Source: Saccharothrix sp.
GTDB lineage: Bacteria; Actinomycetota; Actinomycetes; Mycobacteriales; Pseudonocardiaceae
Assembly (NCBI RefSeq): GCF_031180885.1
Contig: NZ_JAPSLK010000038.1
Location: forward strand, 1 to 64,000
Reading direction: 5' to 3'
Length of the DNA stretch: 64,000 nt
Position numbers and translations under genes: made by a program. Shown here piece by piece: positions 51,651 through 63,078 of the stretch. Every line of letters begins with the position of its first letter. Within the stretch, counting starts at the first letter, position 1. The notes beneath the pieces are model-generated. The model was not told the DNA's origin and ran no database searches. It saw only the letters and a program-made list of their open reading frames with translations.

Positions 51651-53195
51651 ATGACTCAAGATCGCGAAGTTCTGGTGGCGGAGGTGACCCGGATCGCCGA
51701 GCGGGAGGTGGCGCCGGGGCGGGCCGGCGTGTGGCAGGTCGTGATGACCGGCGGGTCGTGGTCGTTCAAGGTGTTCCCGGACCGGGGGCCGATGACCGGG
51801 GACGCCTCGTTCGAGCGGTTCGACCTGTTCCGGAAGCTGGAGGCGGAGCTGCGGCCGTCCGGCGACGACCGGCTGCTGGTGGTCGAGGTGGCGCTGGACG
51901 GCCGGGGCGGGTCGGAGTTCACGCACGCCTTCGCGCCGCCCGGGAGTTCGGCGGACACCGTGGTGCTCGACCCGGAGTACCGCCACCCCCGGCACCCGCT
52001 GCCCGGGATGCCGCGCCCGGCCCGTGTGGAGCCGACGGGGGCGCCGACCGACCCGGAGGTGCTGCGGCAGGTCGGGGAATTGCTGGCGGAGTTCGTCGGG
52101 CACCACCGAAGACTGACCGGTCGGGACCCGGAGTTCGGCGAGGTGTGCACCGAGGAGGACCTGGCCGCCGCCGAGCGGGAGATGGGTTTACGGCTGCCCG
52201 AGGACGTGCGGGCGCTGTACCTGCTGATCGGTGACGACATGCGGGAGAGCGGTGTCCTGGGGCGGTACAAGCTCATGCCGCTGGGCGAGGTGGTGTCGGA
52301 GTACCTGGACGGCGATCCGGGGGCGTGGGGGTGGAACGAGGACCTGTTCGCTTTGGACCGGGTGGTGCTGGAGGCGGAGCCGCCGGGTGCGGTGCGGCGG
52401 GTGTCGCGCAGCGACTGGTGGGTCGTCGCCTTCACCGACCTGGCCGGCAACTACGCCGCGCTCGACCTCGACCCCGGCCGCGCGGGCCGGTCCGGGCAGC
52501 TGATCGCCTACGGTCGGGACTTCTACGGCCCGGTCGGGTACGTCGCGGAGTCGGTCACCGCGCGGATGACGGCCGTGGTGGAAAAATTGCGGAAGGACGA
52601 GATCGAGTCGCTGGAGGACTACGGCCGGCTCGTCGTGCCGCTGCGGGACGAGGACCAGGACTACGACGCTTCGGAGTCGGTGGAGTCCCGCGACCTGGCG
52701 GAGGTGCTGGCCGAGATCCCGAACCGTGAGCGGGTCCAGCAGCTCTACCTCAACGACGCCGAGACACTGGACCTGCGCGCACTGACCGCCACACCGGGAC
52801 TGCGCGACCTGAGCATCAACCGCGCGGGCCGGGTGGAGTTGCACCTGCCGCACACCGTGGAGGGCCTGACACTCGAGGCCCGCGAGGCCGACCTGTCCCT
52901 CCTGGCGGGCCACCCGACCCTGTGGGACCTGACCGTGACGGGCCTGCCGGTCCGCGTGGCGGATCTGGCGGCGCTACCGGCTTTGTCCTTTGTGGACTTG
53001 TCGGAGGCGGACGTGGACGACGTGGCGGCGCTGGCGGACTTGGACGTGCGGGTGCTGACACTGTCGGGCGACCAGTGGGCTGTGCTGCGCGCAGCCGGCC
53101 GCCTGCCCGCCCGCCTCGCGGGTGCGCGGCGGGCGGGCAACTCCCGGGTGATGGAGGTGGTCGCCTGGTCGGACTGGCTCCTGTCAACCCGCTGA
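51651..53195 (+). CDS. SUKH (SMI1/KNR4) domain protein with C-terminal leucine-rich region
   Basis: A 514-residue cytoplasmic protein. Residues 1-120 are an unrecognised alpha/beta region (DUF600-like GSWSFKVFPDRG). About 160-310 is a SUKH fold: EEDLAAAEREMGLRLPEDVR, YLLIGDD, WVVAFTDLAGNYAALDLDP. From about 345 there are leucine-rich units (LAEVLAEIPNRERVQQLYLN, LDLRALTATPGLRDLSI and others). SUKH proteins are common immunity proteins against nuclease toxins; the LRR could provide binding specificity. A PafBC-like motif sits immediately upstream. No toxin gene is adjacent. Confidence 0.8.
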   Translation: MTQDREVLVAEVTRIAEREVAPGRAGVWQVVMTGGSWSFKVFPDRGPMTGDASFERFDLFRKLEAELRPSGDDRLLVVEVALDGRGGSEFTHAFAPPGSSADTVVLDPEYRHPRHPLPGMPRPARVEPTGAPTDPEVLRQVGELLAEFVGHHRRLTGRDPEFGEVCTEEDLAAAEREMGLRLPEDVRALYLLIGDDMRESGVLGRYKLMPLGEVVSEYLDGDPGAWGWNEDLFALDRVVLEAEPPGAVRRVSRSDWWVVAFTDLAGNYAALDLDPGRAGRSGQLIAYGRDFYGPVGYVAESVTARMTAVVEKLRKDEIESLEDYGRLVVPLRDEDQDYDASESVESRDLAEVLAEIPNRERVQQLYLNDAETLDLRALTATPGLRDLSINRAGRVELHLPHTVEGLTLEAREADLSLLAGHPTLWDLTVTGLPVRVADLAALPALSFVDLSEADVDDVAALADLDVRVLTLSGDQWAVLRAAGRLPARLAGARRAGNSRVMEVVAWSDWLLSTR

Positions 53196-53223
53196 CCACT
53201 GGCGGGATCGCGCGGTGGTCCGG

Positions 53224-55752
<2,529 letters not shown>

Positions 55753-55770
55753 CGTGCCAGGATCTCCGCC

Positions 55771-56205
55771 ATGACCGACCAGCCCCCAGCCGACCAGCCC
55801 ACGCTCGAAGAGCGGCGGGCGCAGGACCAACGGGTGATCGAGGACTTCCGGGCCAACGGTGGCGTGACCGAGGGGCGCACCCTGCTCCTGCTGCAGCACG
55901 TTGGAGCGAAATCCGGAATTGAACGGGTGACCCCGCTGCGCTACCTGTCCGCCGGCGACCGCTGGGTCGTCGCGGCCGGCAACGGCGGACTGCCGCACAA
56001 CCCGGGCTGGTACTACAACGTGCTCGCCCGGCCGTCGGTCGTGGTGGAGATCGGCACCGACACCCTCAAGGCCACCGCGCGCATCGCCCGTGGTGCCGAG
56101 CGGGAGGAGTTGGCGGACCTGTTCCGCAACGCCAAGTCCCGGTTCGCGGCGTTCGAACGGGCGCTGGCGCGGGAGATCCCGATCGCGGTCTTCGAACGGG
56201 CCTAG
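55771..56205 (+). CDS. Deazaflavin (F420)-dependent nitroreductase family protein
   Basis: This 144-residue split-barrel protein of the Ddn-like family has RTLLLLQHVGAKSGIERVTPLRY, WVVAAGNGGLPHNPGWYYNV and VVVEIGTDTLKATARIA. These bind coenzyme F420 and reduce a quinone or other substrate. ATG 55771 follows AGGATCTCCGCC. The gene ends just before a strong terminator and is transcribed alone. Confidence 0.88.
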   Translation: MTDQPPADQPTLEERRAQDQRVIEDFRANGGVTEGRTLLLLQHVGAKSGIERVTPLRYLSAGDRWVVAAGNGGLPHNPGWYYNVLARPSVVVEIGTDTLKATARIARGAEREELADLFRNAKSRFAAFERALAREIPIAVFERA

Positions 56206-56212
56206 CCGCGAC

Positions 56213-56242
56213 GCCGCCCCCTTCACACGCGAAGGGGGCGGC
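56213..56242. terminator. Convergent terminator hairpin
   Basis: GCCGCCCCCTTC (56213-56224) and GAAGGGGGCGGC (56231-56242) form a perfect 12-bp stem with a 6-base loop between two convergent genes. Confidence 0.8.
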
Positions 56243-56253
56243 GCGAGGGCGTT

Positions 56254-56673
56254 TCAGAGCCGGTAGAAGTCAGCGTAGTGGTTGGGCGAGAAGTAGACCG
56301 CGCCGGTCGTCCGGTCGACCACGATCCGGTAGGCGTCCCGCGCCGCGCCGCACGCCCGCGGGTAGACGTCGAACTCCAGGTAGGACCGGCCGCTGGGCAG
56401 CTGGCCCTCGCGGTTGTAGAACGTGCCGCCGGCGAAGTTGCACTGCCCGTTGGGCCAGCTGTACCAGCCGCGCGTGCTCGGGTAGCCCTTGGCGGCCCAC
56501 GTCGAGTTGGCCGACCGGGCGGCGGTGCAGCGGGTCATGGTGCAGGAGCTGTAGACGGCCGCGTCGGCGGTCGGGGTGACGGCCGTCGTGACGCCGAGCA
56601 CGGACACCAGCGCGCTCAGGGCGACGAGCACCCGCTTGGTCCAGGAGAGCCGGGTGCGGTCCAAGGTCTGCAT
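56254..56673 (-). CDS. Secreted barnase/RNase N1-like ribonuclease
   Basis: This 139-residue protein has a signal peptide (VLVALSALVSVLGVTTAVTPTADA) and a compact microbial ribonuclease domain. GTFYNREGQLP, SYLEFDVYPR (catalytic Glu), DAYRIVVDRTTG (Arg) and SPNHYADFYRL (His) give the expected Glu-Arg-His set. It should cleave extracellular RNA. ATG 56673 has AGGAGG five bases upstream. No barstar-like inhibitor gene is seen beside it. Confidence 0.85.
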   Translation of the reverse strand: MQTLDRTRLSWTKRVLVALSALVSVLGVTTAVTPTADAAVYSSCTMTRCTAARSANSTWAAKGYPSTRGWYSWPNGQCNFAGGTFYNREGQLPSGRSYLEFDVYPRACGAARDAYRIVVDRTTGAVYFSPNHYADFYRL

Positions 56674-56747
56674 GGAACCTCCTTGGCAGGGTTGCGGAGA
56701 GACCAACGGTCACGATCGTGGCGGTTATCGCCGGCTCGGGCCACGAA

Positions 56748-57218
56748 ATGGGTCACCAAGAGTCGGTGAACGGCGTGTTCGGCGCGGCCGACGACATCCG
56801 CCGCACCGCCGCCGCCTACTACCCGGGGCCTGGGCCGGCTGTGTGCGAACCGGTGCCGGGTCACCGGCCTCGACGCCGCCGCCACGCCCCGGTCGGAGAG
56901 CCTGCGCCGGGGCGCGCTGGACGCCCGCTGCGCGCCTTCCTGGCCGGCGACGAGGACGCGGGCCGCCGGGTCGTGGACGAATACCTCGACCTGCCGACCA
57001 CCCACCTCGACACCGGCATCCGGTCCGACGGCCTGCCGCACGCCCTGCGGGGGTGGCACGGCGACCCGGTCGGCGCGGAGATCGTGGCCCGCTTCAACGC
57101 TGGTGCCGCGGCGGTGATCAGGCCGGTGGCGCCCACCACAGCGCACGACCGGGCGCTGGATCGCACACGGTCCACACTGGACAAAGCACTTCCGTTGCTG
57201 GGCCTTGGCGAGGGGTGA
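56748..57218 (+). pseudogene. Unknown gene with apparent frameshifts
   Basis: From ATG 56748 the frame gives VNGVFGAADDIRRTAAAYYP. The next protein-like piece (LGRLCANRCRVTGLDAAATP.. RRGALDARCA) lies in another frame at about 56830-56935. Reading then returns to FLAGDEDAGRRVVDEYLDLP and LPHALRGWHGDPVGAEIVAR down to the stop at 57218. At least two indels are implied. I do not recognise the family. The next gene starts one base after its stop. Confidence 0.45.
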
Positions 57219-57219
57219 C

Positions 57220-57569
57220 GTGCTGGTGGTGGAGGTCCGGTCGGGGCTCAAGCTGGACCAGCAACTGGCAGAAGACGCGCACGGGCTGGTGCCGGCGGCG
57301 CTCCGGCGGGTGGCGGCGCTCCGGCGGGAAGCGGCGCGGCGGCGGATCCGGTTCACGCGCGGGTCGAGCTTCGGGTTCCGGGGCACCGGTTCGAGACCAT
57401 CGTGCCGCGGGTGGCGGACGGGCGCGGGTTGGTCAAGGTGGCGGCGGGGTCACGGGAGGGGCCGTTCCTGGACGCGTTGATCGAGGTCCTCCGCGAGGTC
57501 GGCAGCCTCCCCGACCTCGCGGCCCCGCACGCGAAACACCCCGACCTGCAACCGGTGCCGCTGACCTGA
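57220..57569 (+). pseudogene. Second unknown frameshifted gene, coupled to the previous one
   Basis: GTG 57220 with GAGGGG upstream opens LVVEVRSGLKLDQQLAEDAH and LVPAALRRVAALRREAARRR. Near 57385 the natural continuation (RFETIVPRVADGRGLVKVAA, then FLDALIEVLREVGSLPDLAA, stop 57569) is in another frame. The rebuilt protein would have about 115 residues. No family is recognised. Confidence 0.45.
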
Positions 57570-57574
57570 CGACC

Positions 57575-58120
57575 TCACACCAGGCTCGACCAGTAGTCCC
57601 AGAACGCGAACAGCACCAGCACCACGATCACCGCGTACCACAACGCCGGCACCGCGCTGTGCACCCGGCGCAACGGCGCGAGCGCCGGCCACGTGTCCAG
57701 CGTCGTGTACCAGAAGATCGGCAGCATCACGACCCACACGACCATGCAGTACGGGCACAGCGCCCGGATGTCGTACAGGCTCGCGAAGATCAGCCAGTGC
57801 ACGAACACGACCCCGAACGCGGTACCGACGTTCATCGCCACCCGGAACCACCGGGGCGGCTCGAACCCCGCCAGCACCGCCACCCCCGTGGTGACCACGA
57901 CCGCGAACGCCGCGATGCCCAGCAACGGGTTCGGGAAGCCGAACGCCTCCGCCTGCGGGCTGTCCATCACCGACCCGCACGACACCACGGGGTTGAGTGA
58001 GCACGTCGGCACGTACGCGGGGTCGCGCAGCTTGGCGATCTTCTCCAGCGCCAGCGCGGCCGCGGCACCCAGGCCGAGACCGCCGCCGACGACGTAAAGC
58101 CAGGCCAGCCGGGGGTTCAT
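57575..58120 (-). CDS. Vitamin K epoxide reductase (VKOR) family protein
   Basis: This 181-residue membrane protein has about five helices. The active-site pair is Cys122-Pro-Tyr-Cys125 and the loop cysteines are Cys40 and Cys48 (PTCSLNPVVSCGSV). Bacterial VKOR oxidises DsbA-like proteins and passes electrons to menaquinone, replacing DsbB. It overlaps the DsbA-like gene by ATGA and is translated with it, which supports that partnership. ATG 58120 is fixed by the overlap. Confidence 0.92.
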   Translation of the reverse strand: MNPRLAWLYVVGGGLGLGAAAALALEKIAKLRDPAYVPTCSLNPVVSCGSVMDSPQAEAFGFPNPLLGIAAFAVVVTTGVAVLAGFEPPRWFRVAMNVGTAFGVVFVHWLIFASLYDIRALCPYCMVVWVVMLPIFWYTTLDTWPALAPLRRVHSAVPALWYAVIVVLVLFAFWDYWSSLV

Positions 58121-58836
58121 CCGCCCAGGGCCTGGTCGATCTTCGCGCGCAGCTCGCGGTCCACGTCCGCGTAGGTGTCGCCGGAGGGGGTGAACTTCTC
58201 GCCGTTGAGGAAGAACGTCGGCGTGCTGGACACGCCCAGCGCCTGCCCGTCGGCCAGGTCGCGGTCGATCACCGCCTGGACGTCCGGCGAGGCGGAGTCC
58301 GCGCGGAACTTCTCCACGTCCAACCCGATGTCCTTGGCGTACTCCTCGAACTTCGCGGTCGCGGCGGCGGCGTCGGTGCTGGTGCTCCGGCCGTTCACCG
58401 CCCACGTCTGGAAGCCGTCGTAGAGGGCGTGGTACATCTCCCGGTACTTGCCCTGCTTCGCGGCGGCCTCGGCGGCCTTCGCGGCGGGCAGCGCCAACGG
58501 GTGCATCTGGAGCGGGAAGTTGCGGGTCACGATGGTGATGCGGCCCTGGTAGTCCTGCTCCAGCTTCTTGGTCACGTTGGCGTAGTAGGCGGCGCACGCC
58601 GGGCACTGGTAGTCCAGGAACTCGACCAGGGTGACCTTGCCACCCTCCACACGGGACAGCGTGTGCGCGTTGGCCGGCACGAGCCGCTCGTCCGGGGCGC
58701 CGTTCGCCCCCGACGACCGGTTGACCAGGAGGATGCCGCCGATCACGGCCGCGGCGACCACGACCACGACGGCGGTGAGGATGAGGTTGAGCGACGGGCC
58801 GCGGCGCGCGGTCACCGGGTTCTTCGTGCCTGACAT
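58117..58836 (-). CDS. DsbA-like thiol-disulfide oxidoreductase
   Basis: This 239-residue protein has one N-terminal membrane anchor (LILTAVVVVVAAAVIGGILLV) and an extracytoplasmic thioredoxin fold with an inserted helical domain. The active site is Cys78-Pro-Ala-Cys81 in DYQCPACAAYY and the cis-Pro lies in SSTPTFFLNG. It introduces disulfides into exported proteins and should be recycled by the coupled VKOR. Several secreted proteins in this window carry cysteine pairs and could be clients. Confidence 0.92.
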   Translation of the reverse strand: MSGTKNPVTARRGPSLNLILTAVVVVVAAAVIGGILLVNRSSGANGAPDERLVPANAHTLSRVEGGKVTLVEFLDYQCPACAAYYANVTKKLEQDYQGRITIVTRNFPLQMHPLALPAAKAAEAAAKQGKYREMYHALYDGFQTWAVNGRSTSTDAAAATAKFEEYAKDIGLDVEKFRADSASPDVQAVIDRDLADGQALGVSSTPTFFLNGEKFTPSGDTYADVDRELRAKIDQALGG

Positions 58837-58934
58837 CGAGGTGTTCGCCCCTAGTTCGAGAGTGCCTGTGGCCTGGTGGTCGGACGTGCGACCCCGGAAG
58901 TTCCCGGTATCACCCGACCGTGGGGTGTCGGCTG

Positions 58935-60371
58935 CTACCTCTGCGTGCCTACCAGGACCGGTGTGAGGTCGGGGTGGGGCATGTCGGCATCGAGCGGGTG
59001 AATCGGGCGGTTCAGGCGGTCGTAGCGCAGGCTCGCCAGGTCCTGGCTCACGCCGCCGGCGGTGAGGGCGAGGACGGAGCCGGCGGCGGCGCGGTGGAGG
59101 TCCGGTTCGAGGTAGCCGATCTTGACCGCGGTGAGGTCGTGGGCGGCCGGGTCGAGGTCGAGGGCGGTGAGGTCCGCGACGAAGTGGTAGGGCTTGCGGC
59201 GGGTGGTCAGCACGGCGTGCACGCCGCCGGACCGGACCACGGCGAGGTCGCCGCCCACCGGGTCGTCCTCGACCACCCTGTGCACCACACCGGTCAGTCG
59301 GGTCGGTTCGTCCCCGGAGAAACAGCCGCCAACGGCGAGGTCCACCGACCCGCCCTCGCCCGCCTCGACGCACGCCCGCACGGCGGCGGGGTCGACGCAG
59401 GAAGCCCAGATCGCGGTCCGGGCGCCCGAGGCGAGGTCCGGGGTGTCGAGCAGGGTGGCCAGGAACCAGGTCGCGTCACCGGAGCCGCCCGCGGTGGGGT
59501 TGTCGCCCGAGTCGCTGACGAAGAACGGGCGGCGGTCGGAGTCCAGGGCGGTGCGGACGGCGTCGGTCGGGGACAGGGCGGTGACGCAGAACGCGAAGTC
59601 GTCCCGGGCTTTCCACAGGTCTTCGGCGAGTTCGCGGGCGGCTTCCCGCACGGCGTCCGGCGAGGTCCCGGAGACCAGGACGTTGACGCTGCTGCGCGGG
59701 GCGTCGGCCCAGGCGTAGCCGATCCAGATCGACGCGTCGAGCACGCCCGGCCGGGCGGACACCTCCGGCAGTCGGGCGTAGATCTCGCGGGCCGGGTCGA
59801 GCCGGGTGCTGGTGCGTTCGCCGGGCAGCAGCAGCGGCACCCGCACCCACGCGCGGACCGGCCGTTCACCCGTGCGCAGGTGGTCGACCAGGAGGCGGCA
59901 GGCGCGTTCGCGGGTCCCCTCGACGTCCACGTGCGGCGCGGTCCGGTAGGCGGTGGGCAGGTCCACCAGGTCGGCGAACTCGCGGGTGACCTGGCCGTGC
60001 AGGTCCATCGACGCCGACATCGGCACGTCACCGACCACCTCCCGGACCCGCCGCACCAGGTGGGTCTCGGCGTCGTCCAGCCCTTCGACGTGCATGGCCC
60101 CGTGCAGGTCGAGGTACACGCCGTCGAACGGGCCGTGCTCGGCCAGCCCGGCGGTGATCCCGTCCAGCAGTTCGCCGAAGGCGTCGGCGACGACGGGTCC
60201 GCCGGGCAGCGCACGGGCGACCAGGACCGGCACGAACTCGACGTCCCGCCACGTGTCGAGGAACGGGTAGCGGCTCAGGTCGTGCCACACGGTGAAGTCG
60301 GCCCGGGTCGTGCGGTGCGCACTGAAAGTGCTCGACTCGGTCCCGATGCCGCAGATCGCCACGCGCTTCAC
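58935..60371 (-). CDS. M81 family metallopeptidase (MlrC-like)
   Basis: This 478-residue protein has the M81/MlrC N-terminal domain (RVAICGIGTESSTFS, DGVYLDLHGAM, SASMDLHGQVT with likely metal ligands) and the MlrC C-terminal domain (DSGDNPTAGGSGDAT, AIWASCVDPAAV, GVHAVLTTRRKPYH). MlrC was described in microcystin breakdown; most homologues have unknown substrates. The ATG at 60371 overlaps the stop of the upstream secreted-protein gene by ATGA, so the two form an operon. Confidence 0.88.
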   Translation of the reverse strand: MKRVAICGIGTESSTFSAHRTTRADFTVWHDLSRYPFLDTWRDVEFVPVLVARALPGGPVVADAFGELLDGITAGLAEHGPFDGVYLDLHGAMHVEGLDDAETHLVRRVREVVGDVPMSASMDLHGQVTREFADLVDLPTAYRTAPHVDVEGTRERACRLLVDHLRTGERPVRAWVRVPLLLPGERTSTRLDPAREIYARLPEVSARPGVLDASIWIGYAWADAPRSSVNVLVSGTSPDAVREAARELAEDLWKARDDFAFCVTALSPTDAVRTALDSDRRPFFVSDSGDNPTAGGSGDATWFLATLLDTPDLASGARTAIWASCVDPAAVRACVEAGEGGSVDLAVGGCFSGDEPTRLTGVVHRVVEDDPVGGDLAVVRSGGVHAVLTTRRKPYHFVADLTALDLDPAAHDLTAVKIGYLEPDLHRAAAGSVLALTAGGVSQDLASLRYDRLNRPIHPLDADMPHPDLTPVLVGTQR

Positions 60372-61234
60372 GAGGTCACCGCCACGGTGATGGCAGCGGT
60401 GTGCAGCTTGCCGCCGTGCGAGAACTCCAGGAACAGGCGGTACTCGCCCCTGTCCGCGAACACCGCTTTGAAGGTCAGTTCACCGTTGATCAAGGGTGCT
60501 CCGGGTGGTTCTACGGGGTGGAGGTGGGTTGCCGACAAGAGCATGGTGTGGAAACCGGTCATGTGGCCGTTCGCGCCCAGGTGGGGGTCCAATGCTTTCA
60601 CAGGGGTGCCGTCCGGGGCGCGGATGGCGAACCTCAGGGACTGCGGGCGCATCGCGCTCGGATGTTCGGGTTCGTCTATCCGGGTCACGGTGAAGCCGTC
60701 CGCCGTCACGGTCGAAACAGCCGGCGCGGGTACCGGGACGAGGGACGTGTCGCCGGGAACGGTGAAGGGCACGCCCAGCACCACCGGGTGGCGCGGGTCC
60801 TTGGTGTCCGTCGGCACGAACTCGGCGAACATGCGGTAGGCGCCGCCGTCCGGCAGGGACAGGGTGGTGTGCCACGTATCGCCTACCAACGTCGGGTGCA
60901 CGTGCTGGAAGACGTGCATGTCGTCGCGGATGGCGAAAAAGTGCATCTGCTTGGTCTGGTTGTCCAGGAACGTCGTCACGGGCGCACCGTCCCGCAGGAT
61001 GCGGAACGCCACCGGGACGGCCGGTCCCCGCTCGGCGGGCATGGTGACCCGGTCGAAGCGGTAGCCGCCCTCGGCCTCGGACAGGCCGTCGCTGTGGGCC
61101 GCCGGGACCAGGTCGGGCTGGTGCGTCGAGTGGGCCGGGGCCGGGGTGGGGCGGGTCAGGGTGATCGTCGCCGCGGCCACCACCGCCGCGGCGGCGGCCA
61201 GGAACGCCCAGTCGGTGAAACGCAGGCTGCGCAT
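60368..61234 (-). CDS. Secreted His/Met-rich protein, possible metal handling
   Basis: This 288-residue protein has an N-terminal signal or anchor (FTDWAFLAAAAAVVAAATITL) and two beta-sandwich-like halves. It carries FRILRDGAPVTTF, HFFAIRDDMHVFQHVHP, GGAYRMFAEFVPT and then MTGFHTMLLSATHLHPVEP and GEYRLFLEFSHGGKLH. The paired His clusters resemble exported proteins linked to copper or other metals, but I cannot prove metal binding. ATG 61234 has GAGGAG eight bases upstream. It is co-translated with the M81 peptidase gene. Confidence 0.78.
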   Translation of the reverse strand: MRSLRFTDWAFLAAAAAVVAAATITLTRPTPAPAHSTHQPDLVPAAHSDGLSEAEGGYRFDRVTMPAERGPAVPVAFRILRDGAPVTTFLDNQTKQMHFFAIRDDMHVFQHVHPTLVGDTWHTTLSLPDGGAYRMFAEFVPTDTKDPRHPVVLGVPFTVPGDTSLVPVPAPAVSTVTADGFTVTRIDEPEHPSAMRPQSLRFAIRAPDGTPVKALDPHLGANGHMTGFHTMLLSATHLHPVEPPGAPLINGELTFKAVFADRGEYRLFLEFSHGGKLHTAAITVAVTS

Positions 61235-61254
61235 GGGGGTGCTCCTCGCACGCG

Positions 61255-61282
61255 GGCGGGTGGCGGTGGGCCGCCACCCGCC
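61255..61282. terminator. Hairpin between LVIVD gene and secreted-protein gene
   Basis: GGCGGGTGGCGG (61255-61266) and CCGCCACCCGCC (61271-61282) form a perfect 12-bp stem with a 4-base loop, just after the stop codon of the leftward P-domain gene. It probably terminates that transcript. Confidence 0.7.
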
Positions 61283-61292
61283 TCGAAAAACG

Positions 61293-62939
61293 TCAGAACT
61301 GGAGGCTCCAGGCGTCGATGTAGCCGGTGTCGGCCTGGTAGACGTCCTGTGCGCGCAGCTGCCACGTGCCGTTGGCCGTCTCCGTCGAGGCGTTGACGGT
61401 GTAGGTGGTGAGCACGTTGTCACCGCTGTCGTTGTTCGACGACTTCAGCCGGTACGTCGAGCCGTCCGGGGCCACCAGGTCGATGACCAGGTCGCCGCGG
61501 TAGGTGTGCTTGATGTCGACGTTGACCTTCAGCGTGGCGGGGGCGTTGCCGGCCACCCCGGACACGGTGACCGACGACGTCACGGCCGCGCCGGCGTCGG
61601 GGATCTGGACGTCGGTGGTGTTCTCGAACCGGGCGGGCGGGGGTTCGGTGCCGCCGAGGTTGGGCTTGACCACCACCAGGCCCTGTTCGATGCCGTTGAC
61701 CAGGACGATGCCGCTGGCGAAGTACGGGTAGTTGCTCCACGCGCCGTTGAACTTGGCTTCGTCGCCCGCCGGGTAGATGTCGAAGTACCCGACCTCGGTC
61801 AACCGCGCCGAGGCGACCCCGCTGACGTCGAGGATCCGCAGACCGGCCTGGTAGTTGGCCTGGAAGCTGTGCTGCCCCTTGACGTACTGGTTGTGGTCGA
61901 TCGCGGTGGCGGGGGAGTGGTAGGTGCCGGTGTGCACCGGGTTGGTCAGGTCGGCCAGGTCCCAGATGTAGGTCTTGGTGCGCTTGTCCGTGCCCGAGGA
62001 CTCGTCCAGTTCGTCGTCGAGCAGGAAGTACCGCTGGCCCTCGGTCAGCCAGCCCTGGTGGGAGTACTGGGAACCGGAGTAGCCCTTGCGGGACAACTGG
62101 ACCGGGCGCGCCTTGTCGGTCACGTCGACAATGGTCAGCGTGTCCTCGTTGGCGTTGAAGCAGATCTCCCGGCCCTGGTACTGCACGTGCGGACCGCGGT
62201 AGATGACGCACTGGGTGTCGTGGGTGTAGCCGTCCTGGGAGACACATCCGGCGTTCTTGGGCGCCTTCGGCGTGCGGATGTCCACCATGTGCGGTCCGCC
62301 GCTGCACGTGTTGGAGCCGATCGCGTACGCGTAGCCGGTTTCCTCGTTGATGGCGATGTTGTGCGCCGGCCCGAACTCCTTGTACAGCACGTCCGCGGTG
62401 AACGTCTGCGGCGTGGTGATGGTGCGCAACCGGGTCAGGTCGAACACCTGCATCCCGTGGCCGGAGATGAAGTCGGCGACGATGAACGCGTGGTCCTTGT
62501 AGACCTTCATGTCCCGCCACGTGCTGCTGCCGCCGTTGGACGGCAGGTTGCCCAGGTACTTCGGCGCGGTCGGGGTGCTGACGTCGACGAACGCGGTGCC
62601 GTTGGTGCGGCCGACGATCGCGTACTCCTTGCCGGAGGACGGGTCGGTCCACCCCCAGATGTCGTTGCCGTTGCCGCCGCCCATGCTCGACAGCGGCAGG
62701 ACGCTGAGCAGGTCGACGTTCTTGCAGGGGTAGATGTCGGCCTTGCCGTTCACGCACGGCACGCCGGCCGCGGTGCCCAGGACGGCGTGCCGGTCGGCGG
62801 GTTGGTGGTCGGCCAGGAAGGCACGGGCCGCGGCCTGGCCTTCGGGGGTGTCGGGGTCGTGCGCGGACGCCGCCGTCATCGACAGCGCGACCGCGGCGGC
62901 CGTGAGCACGGCCAGACCCGCCCATCGCAGGGATTTCAT
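61293..62939 (-). CDS. Secreted LVIVD-propeller (choice-of-anchor B) protein with P domain
   Basis: This 548-residue exported protein has a signal peptide (AGLAVLTAAAVALSMTAASA). A large beta-propeller of LVIVD/choice-of-anchor-B type follows (EYAIVGRTNGTAFVDVSTPT, MVDIRTPKAPKNAG, AIDHNQYVKGQHSFQANYQA, LRILDVSG), with Cys pairs. The last ~110 residues form a proprotein-convertase P domain (VDIKHTYRGDLVIDLVAPDG, NGTWQLRAQDVYQADTGYID). It is probably extracellular binding or scaffold; no catalytic residues are evident. The ATG at 62939 is supported by GAGGAG upstream. Confidence 0.85.
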   Translation of the reverse strand: MKSLRWAGLAVLTAAAVALSMTAASAHDPDTPEGQAAARAFLADHQPADRHAVLGTAAGVPCVNGKADIYPCKNVDLLSVLPLSSMGGGNGNDIWGWTDPSSGKEYAIVGRTNGTAFVDVSTPTAPKYLGNLPSNGGSSTWRDMKVYKDHAFIVADFISGHGMQVFDLTRLRTITTPQTFTADVLYKEFGPAHNIAINEETGYAYAIGSNTCSGGPHMVDIRTPKAPKNAGCVSQDGYTHDTQCVIYRGPHVQYQGREICFNANEDTLTIVDVTDKARPVQLSRKGYSGSQYSHQGWLTEGQRYFLLDDELDESSGTDKRTKTYIWDLADLTNPVHTGTYHSPATAIDHNQYVKGQHSFQANYQAGLRILDVSGVASARLTEVGYFDIYPAGDEAKFNGAWSNYPYFASGIVLVNGIEQGLVVVKPNLGGTEPPPARFENTTDVQIPDAGAAVTSSVTVSGVAGNAPATLKVNVDIKHTYRGDLVIDLVAPDGSTYRLKSSNNDSGDNVLTTYTVNASTETANGTWQLRAQDVYQADTGYIDAWSLQF

Positions 62940-62961
62940 CGGGCGCTCCTCACCGGAAATT

Positions 62962-62987
62962 CCCGGACCGCGTGATCGCGGTCCGGG
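62962..62987. terminator. Hairpin downstream of the xylanase gene
   Basis: CCCGGACCGC (62962-62971) and GCGGTCCGGG (62978-62987) form a 10-bp stem with a 6-base loop, between the end of the leftward xylanase gene and the start of the P-domain gene. It is likely the xylanase terminator. Confidence 0.6.
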
Positions 62988-63078
62988 AGCAGGGTTTTCC
63001 GATCAGGTCCCGACGATAGGACCGTTGCGGCCGGGGTTTAACCTCCGATCGTCGGTTGGGAGCGGTCCCTTGGGAGGG

